DNA of 48,765 bases from an uncultured Oscillospiraceae bacterium (GTDB lineage: Bacteria > Bacillota > Clostridia > Oscillospirales > Oscillospiraceae): positions 1 through 48,765 of the forward strand of contig CANROF010000013.1 in the NCBI GenBank assembly GCA_947632155.1. The letters run 5' to 3'. Shown here piece by piece: positions 1 to 6,478 of the stretch. The notes under the pieces are model-generated. The model saw only the letters and a list, made by a program, of their open reading frames with translations. It did no database searches and was not told where the DNA came from. The first letter of the stretch is position 1. Every line of letters starts with the position of its first letter. The translations under genes and the position numbers were made by a program.

Positions 1-237
1 GACCCCAATTACGGTGCCTATTATGAAGCAGGCTATGCGCTTGGGCTTGGGAAAGAAGTTATTATCTCTTGTAGCAAGGAAGTTTTTACAAAAGATTATA
101 CCGCCAAAGAAGTTAGCCCTTACGCAAAATACTTAAAGCCGCATTTTGATGTTGCACAAAAGCAGACACTTGTTTGGGATGACCATAATGATCTGACAAA
201 AAAGCTGTCTGAATGGATTAAAGCCATTATAGGTTAA
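1..237 (+). CDS. Nucleoside 2-deoxyribosyltransferase-like protein, C-terminal part
   Basis: An open frame enters from the left edge and ends in TAA at 235-237, giving the last 78 residues. The segment YYEAGYALGLGKEVI matches the nucleoside 2-deoxyribosyltransferase fold, in which a Glu after the Tyr pair serves the active site and the following strand is hydrophobic. Members act on the glycosidic bond of nucleosides or nucleotides, but some relatives are NAD- or nucleotide-binding defence domains, so the substrate is open. Codon use (AAA, GAA, TTT, ACA) is far more AT-rich than in any other gene here, which suggests recent transfer. A hairpin at 282-325 closes the transcript. The start lies outside the window. 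Confidence 0.6.
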   Translation, partial: DPNYGAYYEAGYALGLGKEVIISCSKEVFTKDYTAKEVSPYAKYLKPHFDVAQKQTLVWDDHNDLTKKLSEWIKAIIG

Positions 238-281
238 ACACTACATTCAAGATCGTGTGATAGTTCGATTCATTACAAAGT

Positions 282-325
282 AAAGCACGGAGTACCGGGG
301 ATTCCCTGGTACTTCGTGCTTTTTG
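282..325 (+). terminator. Rho-independent terminator after the deoxyribosyltransferase-like gene
   Basis: AAAGCACG-AGTACC-GGG pairs with CCC-GGTACT-CGTGCTTT across a short loop, followed by TTTTTG on the plus strand. The stem is nearly symmetric, so it may also stop transcription arriving from gntP on the other strand, although the minus-side T tract is poorer. Confidence 0.75.
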
Positions 326-430
326 TTTGCCCCAATCCAGCCTGACAGATGCCGTAATTATAATTTTGGCTTCAAAACTTTCTTACGGGCACCCGTCATT
401 GGCCGGAGGGGTCTTTTGCTTTATGGGCTG

Positions 431-1873
431 TCAGTGGATGAACAGCGACAGGATGATGAGGATGATGGAGCCGAAGGCGGGGACCAGGATGGAGCCGACG
501 GACCAGGTCTTCAGGCTCGTCTTGATGTCCATGCCGGAGAAGTTGGTGACCACGTGGAAGTAGGAGTCGTTGAGGTAGCTGGGGCACATGGTGGTGAGGC
601 ACAGGGCCAGGGCCGCGAGATAGGGGTTGATGCCCAGCGTGGCCATCATGGGGGCGATGATAGCGGAGCCCGTGATCATGGCGGTGGTGCCGGAGCCCTG
701 GGGGAAGCGCATGATGACGCCGATGATGATGGGGACCAGGATGCCGGGGATACCGGTGGCGACGATCCAGTCGGCCATGATCTTGGCGGCGCCGGTGGCA
801 TTGATGACAGCGCCCAGGGCGCCGCCGGCGGCGGTGATGAATACGATGGGGCCGGCGTCGCGGCAGGCCTCCTGCATCATGTTGACGCAGGTCTTCTTGT
901 CATAGGTGCGGCAAAGCAGGAACGCGCCCATGAGGATGGAGACGAAGAGGGCGACGACGGGCTGGCCCAGGAAAGAGACGACGTTGGCGAAGGCAGTCCC
1001 GGCAAGGGGCTTGATCTGGCCGACGATGGTGTTGCAGAAGATGAGGATGATGGGGACCAGCAGGGTCGCGAAGGAGAGGAACGCACTGGGAAGCTTCTCG
1101 GCGGCCAAGAGGTCGGCGAAATCCTGGGTGGCCAGGTCCTGACCGTTCTTCTGCTTCTCCTGGATGCGGTCCAGGACCGCGAGCTGCTCCTTGGAGTACT
1201 TGGAGCGGTCGATCTCATAGGGGACCACGAGGTCCGGGTACTTCTTGCCGAAGAACCGGAACAGGAAGACGGAGAAGATGAAGATGGGCACGGAGATGGC
1301 GATGCCGGCCAGGATGTAGAGGCCTAAGTCGATGCCCAGGCCATTCTCATTGAAGGTGGAGACGACGGCCAGGGGGCCGGGCGTGGGCGGTACCATGAAG
1401 TGGGTGATGTAGAGGCCCATGCCCAGGATCCCGCCCAGCCAGACCATGGATTTCTTGGTCAGACGCGAGAACTCCTTGGCAAGGGAGGAGAGGATGACGA
1501 AGCCGGAGTCGCAGAACACGGGGATGGACACCACAAAGCCCGTGAGGCCGAGAACGACGTCGCAGTTTTTGACGCCCACCAGCTTCAGGATGGTCAGGGC
1601 CATGCGCTTGGCGGCGCCGCTCTTCTCAAGGAAGATGCCCATGATGCAGCCGAAGCCAATGACCACGCCGATGCTGGCCATTGTGTTGCCGAAGCCCGTT
1701 GTGACGGTGCTGACGCACTGGGTCAGCGTCTCAACGGTGCCGAAGGGCATTGCCAGGATCGCTATGAGGATAGCCGTGATTATGAGGGACGGGAACGCGT
1801 GCATTTTGGTGAAGATGATCAGCAGCATCATTACGACGATGCCGATGGCCATTGCCAATACCGGATGTAGCAT
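431..1873 (-). CDS. GntP-family gluconate/sugar-acid:H+ symporter
   Basis: A 480-residue protein of the usual length for GntP permeases, made almost entirely of hydrophobic segments (about 12 membrane spans). Family landmarks are visible: FCDSGFVIL around residue 120, VPPTPGPL around 160, and the glycine-rich GGALGAVINATGAA in the second half. The family imports gluconate and related aldonates or hydroxyacids with protons. The ATG at 1873 follows a CAGGAGGA ribosome site. It is the last gene of the larA-uxaA-uxaA-gntP run, starting about 55 nt after the dehydratase large subunit. The substrate cannot be read from sequence; the neighbouring LarA and UxaA proteins argue for a sugar acid or other 2-hydroxyacid. 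Confidence 0.9.
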   Translation of the reverse strand: MLHPVLAMAIGIVVMMLLIIFTKMHAFPSLIITAILIAILAMPFGTVETLTQCVSTVTTGFGNTMASIGVVIGFGCIMGIFLEKSGAAKRMALTILKLVGVKNCDVVLGLTGFVVSIPVFCDSGFVILSSLAKEFSRLTKKSMVWLGGILGMGLYITHFMVPPTPGPLAVVSTFNENGLGIDLGLYILAGIAISVPIFIFSVFLFRFFGKKYPDLVVPYEIDRSKYSKEQLAVLDRIQEKQKNGQDLATQDFADLLAAEKLPSAFLSFATLLVPIILIFCNTIVGQIKPLAGTAFANVVSFLGQPVVALFVSILMGAFLLCRTYDKKTCVNMMQEACRDAGPIVFITAAGGALGAVINATGAAKIMADWIVATGIPGILVPIIIGVIMRFPQGSGTTAMITGSAIIAPMMATLGINPYLAALALCLTTMCPSYLNDSYFHVVTNFSGMDIKTSLKTWSVGSILVPAFGSIILIILSLFIH

Positions 1874-1928
1874 TTTTCTTTCCTCCTGTTTATTTTTAGT
1901 TATACAAAGCGCCGGAGCGCCAAGTACC

Positions 1929-3107
1929 TCAAATGACCGGGCCCAGGCAGAAGATGTCCATGGAGCCGTAGTAGCCCAGGGCCTCGTTCTTTGTCGTCTG
2001 GCCGGAGAGGACCCGCAGTAAAAGCTCGAAGGCCTCCTCCCCCACCTCGTCGATGTGCTTCTCGCCGGTGATGATGGTCCCGGCGTTCAGGTCCATGTCG
2101 TGGCCCATGCGCTCATAGGTGTTGGGGTTGCCGCAGATCTTGATGACGGGCATGGACGGGAAGCCCTGGGGCGCGCCCCGGCCGGTGGAGAACATCATGA
2201 TCTGGGCGCCGGTGGCGGCCATGCCGGTCAAAATCTCCGGCTCGCGCCCCGGGGCGTCCTTGATCCAAAGGCCCTTCTGGCCGTCGATGCGGTCGCAGTA
2301 CTCCAAGACGCCCTGGATGGACCGGTGGCCGGACTTGACGATGGCGCCCAGGCTCTTCTCCTCGATGCTGGAGAGGCCCCCGGCGATGTTGCCCGGGGTG
2401 GGCTGGCCGCCGCGCATGTCCTCGCCCACCGCCTTGGCGCGCTTTTCCATGCGGTCCACGATGTCGTAGATCTTCTGCCCCACGGGGCCGTTCTCGCCGC
2501 CCACGGCCCGGCGGGCCAGGATGTGCTCGCCGCCCAAAAACTCGGTAGTCTCGCCGAATACCACCGTGGCGCCCAGGTCCACCAGTTTGTCGGCCACGTA
2601 GCCGATGACGCAGTTGGAGGCCATGCCGGAGGTGGTGTCGGAGGCGCCGCACTTGATGGACATGATGACCTCGGATATGTCCGCGGGCTCCCGCTGGAGG
2701 CCGGAGATCTGCTGGACCAGCCGCTGTGCCGCGTCGATGCCGGCCTGGATGGCCCGGCTGGTGCCGCCCAGCTCCTGGATGCGGATGATCTCCACGGGCT
2801 TGCCGGTGGAGCGGATCTCCTCAACGATTTTTTCGTGGTCCGTGCCCTCGCACCCCAGGCTCACCACCAGCGCCGCGCCCACGTTGGGGCTGCGGCCCAA
2901 GTTTGAGAGGACCTGGGTGACCCGCTTCAGGTCCAGGGGCAGTTGGCAGCAGCCCTGGTGGTGGAAGTAGCCCACCGTGCCCTGGACCTGGCGGCATATC
3001 GCCTGGCCCACGTCGTTGGCGCAGATGACGCTGGGGATGACCGCCACAAGATTCCTGGCGCCCGCCTTGCCGTCGGGACGGCGGTAACCCATGAATGTAC
3101 AGCTCAT
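1929..3107 (-). CDS. UxaA-family dehydratase, large (C-terminal) subunit
   Basis: 392 residues corresponding to the catalytic C-terminal part of altronate/galactarate dehydratases, encoded apart from the small N-terminal domain. Visible motifs are MGYRRPDGKAGARN at the start, HHQGCCQ near residue 50, SLGCEGTD near 87, KCGASDTTSGMASN near 150 and TGRGAPQGFPSMPVIKI near 310. These are the conserved Cys/His and glycine segments of the UxaA fold. The family removes water from C2-C3 of hexonates or hexarates; a related split pair, SuyAB, removes sulfite from sulfolactate, so chemistry is only assigned to family level. It follows the small subunit by 12 nt and precedes gntP. A good GGAGGG ribosome site precedes the ATG. 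Confidence 0.88.
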   Translation of the reverse strand: MSCTFMGYRRPDGKAGARNLVAVIPSVICANDVGQAICRQVQGTVGYFHHQGCCQLPLDLKRVTQVLSNLGRSPNVGAALVVSLGCEGTDHEKIVEEIRSTGKPVEIIRIQELGGTSRAIQAGIDAAQRLVQQISGLQREPADISEVIMSIKCGASDTTSGMASNCVIGYVADKLVDLGATVVFGETTEFLGGEHILARRAVGGENGPVGQKIYDIVDRMEKRAKAVGEDMRGGQPTPGNIAGGLSSIEEKSLGAIVKSGHRSIQGVLEYCDRIDGQKGLWIKDAPGREPEILTGMAATGAQIMMFSTGRGAPQGFPSMPVIKICGNPNTYERMGHDMDLNAGTIITGEKHIDEVGEEAFELLLRVLSGQTTKNEALGYYGSMDIFCLGPVI

Positions 3108-3119
3108 TTCCGTCCCTCC

Positions 3120-3416
3120 TCAAAGATCGCCGCGGCCGCGAAGGGCCTCCATGTTGTGTACGTGGACGTACTCGCCCTTTTTGATGTCCGCGCTGGCGGC
3201 GCCGATGCACTCGCCGTATTTCATGACGCGCTCCCCCCGGGGGATGTCCACAAGGGCTATCTTGTGCCCGTAGGGCACGTCGCCGATGACGGCGATGTGC
3301 TCGTGGGAGCCCTTTTTGTCCCGGACCTCCACCACGGTGCCGTCGGTGATGCCGTTTGCGAAGATGGTGGCCACGTTGTCCAGGTCGTCCACCTTCAAGG
3401 CCAGCTTCAGCTCCAT
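3120..3416 (-). CDS. UxaA-family dehydratase, small SAF-domain subunit
   Basis: A 98-residue protein that matches the N-terminal SAF-like domain of altronate/galactarate dehydratases (VATIFANGITDGTVVEV..., HIAVIGDVPYGHKIALVDIPRGERVMKYGECIG). In single-chain UxaA enzymes this domain precedes the catalytic part; here it is a separate gene immediately before the large subunit, the same split seen in SuyA/SuyB sulfolactate lyases. The larA stop is 1 nt upstream, so translation is probably coupled. It is expected to form a cytoplasmic complex with the product of 1929-3107. Confidence 0.85.
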   Translation of the reverse strand: MELKLALKVDDLDNVATIFANGITDGTVVEVRDKKGSHEHIAVIGDVPYGHKIALVDIPRGERVMKYGECIGAASADIKKGEYVHVHNMEALRGRGDL

Positions 3417-3417
3417 A

Positions 3418-4707
3418 TCAGCCCTCCTTTACCGCCAGGACCGCCACGCCGTCGGGAATGACCACGACCTGGGCGTCCCGGCCCATGAGCTCGTAGGCCT
3501 TCTCCAGCGCCTCGTCCACGGAGGAGGCCGGTATCATATTGGCCTTTTTCACAAGCTCGTGGTCCAAAAACGTGGTGACGATGATGACCCGGTGCTTTTT
3601 GAGGATGCGGGAGTATATCTGGGCGCACCACTGCTCGGAGATCGTCTCCTTGGGCGGTATTTTGGACAGGTACTCGTCTATCTCGTCCACCGTTCCCCGG
3701 ACGATGAGCTTTTCAAAGTGCGTGCCGCCCATGCCGTCGCAGCAGGAGGCGCACATGATGATGACGCCGCCGTCCCGGCAGCAGGCCTCCGCCGTGGCCA
3801 CGGCCTTGGGGCTCTGATAGAGGTTCTGGTCCAGGGGGTAGCCGCCGTTGGAGGTGACCACGATGTCCCCGGTGACGCTGGGGCACTGTGCCAGGCTCCG
3901 GACAAAGGCGACGCCCTTCTCGTGGGCCTTTTCCAGATCCCCGGCGAAAGCCGCGATGACCTTCTTCTCGCCGTTCAGCGCCACATTGAGGATGAACTGC
4001 ACGTTCACCGCCCTCGCGGCGCAGACCATGTCCTCATGGATGGGGTTGTGCTCTAAGACGCCCGTGGTGGAGTAGGGACTGGAGATGGCCTTGTAGGAGT
4101 GGTTCTCATTCACCGTGGCGGCGTTGCAGATGCCCGGGAGGATGCTCTTGCGCCCGCCGGAGAAGCCGGCGAAGAAGTGGGGCTCGATGAAGCCCTCCGT
4201 CACCAAAAGGTCGCACTCCAGCGCCAGGCGGTTGACCCAGAGCTCCGCGCCGGAGGGCAGCGTCATCACATAGTCGAAGTCCTCATCCCGGAAAGCGTCG
4301 TTGACGGCGATCTTCTCATTGTCCACAATGGCGTCCCCGAACATCCGCCGCTGCTCGGCCTGGGTGGTGGGCCGGTGGAGGCCCGTGGCGATGAGGATGG
4401 TGATGTCCGCCTCCGGGTTGCCGGAGCGAATCTCCCGAAGAAGGATGGGCAAGGTGAGCTTGCTGGGTACGGCTCTGGTGTGGTCGCTGGTGACGACCAC
4501 CACCTTCTTCTTCCCCCGAGCCAGCTCCGAAAGCCTCGGTGTGCCGATGGGATGGGAAAGGGCCTCCTCCACCAGCTCCGCCTCGGTCCTCCCCGGGTCA
4601 AACTCGTCCGTGCGGGAGTTCACCACGGCCTTCAGGTTCTTCTCGTCAATGTGAAGGTCCATGGACGAGGTATAGTAGGGAATCTTGATGGTTTTCAGAA
4701 AAATCAC
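3418..4707 (-). CDS. larA: Nickel-pincer (LarA-family) 2-hydroxyacid racemase/epimerase
   Basis: 429 residues from a GTG. The LarA hallmarks are all present: SDHTRAVP, TGLHRP, EPHFFAGFSGGRKSILPG, ENHSYKA and NLYQSPKAV. The residues that in Lactobacillus LarA bind or work with the nickel-pincer cofactor occur as R78, H111, H177, K187, H203, Q298 and K301, so the fold and cofactor use look intact. Homologues racemise lactate, malate or other 2-hydroxyacids, and some epimerise gluconate at C2. Start: the ribosome site AAAGAGGTG overlaps the GTG itself; an in-frame CTG at 4698 sits 6 nt after it and would give the same residue numbers as the Lactobacillus enzyme. No larB, larC or larE (cofactor synthesis) genes are in the window. 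First gene of the island, directly behind a consensus promoter. Confidence 0.88.
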   Translation of the reverse strand: MIFLKTIKIPYYTSSMDLHIDEKNLKAVVNSRTDEFDPGRTEAELVEEALSHPIGTPRLSELARGKKKVVVVTSDHTRAVPSKLTLPILLREIRSGNPEADITILIATGLHRPTTQAEQRRMFGDAIVDNEKIAVNDAFRDEDFDYVMTLPSGAELWVNRLALECDLLVTEGFIEPHFFAGFSGGRKSILPGICNAATVNENHSYKAISSPYSTTGVLEHNPIHEDMVCAARAVNVQFILNVALNGEKKVIAAFAGDLEKAHEKGVAFVRSLAQCPSVTGDIVVTSNGGYPLDQNLYQSPKAVATAEACCRDGGVIIMCASCCDGMGGTHFEKLIVRGTVDEIDEYLSKIPPKETISEQWCAQIYSRILKKHRVIIVTTFLDHELVKKANMIPASSVDEALEKAYELMGRDAQVVVIPDGVAVLAVKEG

Positions 4708-4764
4708 CTCTTTCGACGGGGATTTCGACCGTTCGTTGTGCGGAATGGCTAAAATCCTCGAATG

Positions 4765-4801
4765 ATGTATACATTATACGTTCTTTATCAGATAATGTCA
4801 A
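4765..4801 (-). promoter_or_regulatory. Consensus promoter and palindromic operator for the larA operon
   Basis: On the minus strand TTGACA (4796-4801), a 17-bp spacer and TATAAT (4773-4778) give a perfect sigma-A promoter. The perfect palindrome ATGTATACAT (4765-4774) overlaps the end of the -10 box and the start site. GTATAC cores of this form are typical operators of GntR/FadR-type repressors, which often control sugar-acid genes. No such regulator gene is present in the window, so the assignment is inference. Confidence 0.75.
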
Positions 4802-4819
4802 CAGAAATGTTTACAATTT

Positions 4820-4858
4820 ATACAAAAATCGCCCGCCGGTCTGGCCGGCAGGCGATTA
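4820..4858 (-). terminator. Terminator of the glk-garR remnant operon
   Basis: On the minus strand AATCGCCTGCCGG pairs with CCGGCGGGCGATT and is followed by TTTTTG. It lies just after the broken garR gene and insulates the larA promoter from it. Confidence 0.8.
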
Positions 4859-4881
4859 GATTGACGAATTGAATTAATTTT

Positions 4882-5101
4882 TCACCGCGCTAAATCAATA
4901 AGCGGCAGCGGCGACGACGCGGCGTGGGCGGCGCCACCACCACCTGATTTGCAAGCTTTGCCCCGTTCCCGGAGCCCAGGGGCGGCAAGCTCGTCTACGC
5001 TTCCGCGGCTCCTGTTATAGACCACCAGCTCATGTCCGGCCCTCATAAGGTTCTTCGCCATGGGCCTCCATGATGCCAAGTCCGATAAAGCCTATTTTCA
5101 T
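4882..5101 (-). pseudogene. Broken tartronate-semialdehyde reductase (garR/glxR-like)
   Basis: From an ATG at 5101, preceded by a GAGGTGAGGGC ribosome site lying in the end of the glycerate kinase gene, the frame reads MKIGFIGLGIM, the Rossmann start of 2-hydroxy-3-oxopropionate reductases. It then loses frame. The next frame continues correctly with MAKNLMRAGHELVVYNRSRG, and a third frame holds GSGNGAKLANQVVVA, a segment that lies about 165 residues into intact family members. So there are at least two frame changes, an internal loss of roughly 120 codons and no C-terminal catalytic domain. Intact, it would reduce tartronate semialdehyde to glycerate, the substrate of the next-door kinase. 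Confidence 0.8.
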
Positions 5102-5105
5102 GCCC

Positions 5106-6338
5106 TCACCTCACCAGGGCCACGGCCACGTCGTTGACGTTGGTGCCGGTGGGGCCGGTGACCACAAGCCCGCCCACGGCCTTCAGTGCGTTGTAGGCAT
5201 CGTTGTCGTTGAGCACCGCCACGGGGTCCAGGCCACGGGCGGCCAGAGCCGCCATCGTCTCGCCGTCGGTGTAGCCCCCGGCGGCGTCGGTGGGACCGTC
5301 GGTGCCGTCGCTGCCCACGCTGAACACAGCGGCGTCCAGCCCCGCGATGGCTGCGGCGGCGGCCAGGGCCAGCTCCTGGTTGCGCCCTCCCCTGCCGTGG
5401 CCCACCAGCTTCACCACCGTCTCGCCGCCGGCTATGTAGGCGGTCCTTTTGCCTTGCCCGGCGTTGGTCCGGGCGACGCTGCCCAGGAAGCTCCCGGCCT
5501 CCCGGGCCTGGCAGCAGAGCATGTCCGTGAGGACCACCGGCTCATAGCCCAGCCCCCGGCAGATTCCCGCCGCTGCGGCGCACAGCTCCCGGACAGAGCC
5601 GGTGATGACCGTCTCCACGTTGTCAAGCTCCTTGGGCGTCTCGGCCTTCAAAAGCTCCCGGACGGTGTCCGAAAGCCGCAGGGAGTACCTCTCCGCGATG
5701 GCCTGGGCGTCCGCGGCGGTGCTCCTGTCCGGGGTGGCGGGGCCGGAGGCGATCATGTCCAGGGGGTCGCCCAGAATGTCGCTGAGGACGATGGCGTACA
5801 CCTTCGCCGGGGCGCAGAGCTTGGCAAATCTGCCGCCCTTCACGCCGGAGAGGCGCTTGCGGATGGTGTTTATCTCCACGATGTCCGCCCCGCAGGCCAG
5901 AAGCTGCCCGGTGACGTCCTGAAGCTCCTCCAGGGGCACCAGGGGCTTTTCAAAGAGGGCGCTGCCGCCGCCGGAGAGCAGGAAGAGCACCGTGTCCCGG
6001 GGCGTCAGGCCCGTCACCGCGTCGATGGCGGCCTGGGTGCCCACGATGGTGTTCCCGTCCGGTACCGGGTGGCCCGCCTCAAAGCACCTGTAATCGCCGA
6101 TGGGCCCCATGACGTGGCCGTATTTCGTCACCACCACGCCGGAGTCCGCCCTGTCCCCCAGGACCTGGTGGGCCGCGGCGGCCATCTGCCAGGCGGCCTT
6201 TCCCGCCGCGATGAGCACGACGCGCCCGGGGAAGGTCCGCCCCTCCAGGGCCCGCCTCACCGCCGCGTCGGGCTTCACCGCGTCGATGGCGCCGGAAATG
6301 ATAAGGTCCGCGTCCTGTCTGAGTGTGCGCTGTTCCAT
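5106..6338 (-). CDS. Glycerate 2-kinase (MOFRL/DUF4147 family)
   Basis: 410 residues, the normal size of the MOFRL-type glycerate 2-kinases, which phosphorylate D-glycerate at C2 to 2-phosphoglycerate in the cytoplasm. Landmarks are GKAAWQMA near residue 46, LLSGGGSALFEKP near 135, NTIRKRLSGVKGGR near 178, LSDILGDP near 210 and, in the C-terminal MOFRL part, GGETVVKLVGHGRGGRNQELAL and GSDGTDGPTDAAGG. The ATG at 6338 has an AAAGGGGA ribosome site 8 nt upstream. It has its own promoter (6378-6406). The reductase that would feed it, 5 nt downstream, is a pseudogene, so glycerate must come from elsewhere. Confidence 0.9.
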   Translation of the reverse strand: MEQRTLRQDADLIISGAIDAVKPDAAVRRALEGRTFPGRVVLIAAGKAAWQMAAAAHQVLGDRADSGVVVTKYGHVMGPIGDYRCFEAGHPVPDGNTIVGTQAAIDAVTGLTPRDTVLFLLSGGGSALFEKPLVPLEELQDVTGQLLACGADIVEINTIRKRLSGVKGGRFAKLCAPAKVYAIVLSDILGDPLDMIASGPATPDRSTAADAQAIAERYSLRLSDTVRELLKAETPKELDNVETVITGSVRELCAAAAGICRGLGYEPVVLTDMLCCQAREAGSFLGSVARTNAGQGKRTAYIAGGETVVKLVGHGRGGRNQELALAAAAAIAGLDAAVFSVGSDGTDGPTDAAGGYTDGETMAALAARGLDPVAVLNDNDAYNALKAVGGLVVTGPTGTNVNDVAVALVR

Positions 6339-6377
6339 AGTCAGTTCCCCTTTCCAATATTTTCGTTATTTTTGACA

Positions 6378-6406
6378 ATTATACACGACTTTCCGACAGG
6401 AATCAA
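6378..6406 (-). promoter_or_regulatory. Promoter of the glycerate kinase gene
   Basis: On the minus strand TTGATT (6401-6406), 17 bp, TATAAT (6378-6383), about 40 nt before the glycerate kinase ATG. Confidence 0.65.
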
Positions 6407-6435
6407 GAGCAAATTTACCATTGGGCCGCCGCACA

Positions 6436-6466
6436 CAAAAAAGCGGCGGAAAACCGCCGCTTTTTA
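6436..6466 (-). terminator. Terminator after the VanW-family gene
   Basis: A perfect stem AAAAAGCGGCGG / CCGCCGCTTTTT with a 4-nt loop, A-rich on one side and T-rich on the other, 13 nt after the VanW stop. It can work in both directions. Confidence 0.85.
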
Positions 6467-6478
6467 CAGATTGTTTTC

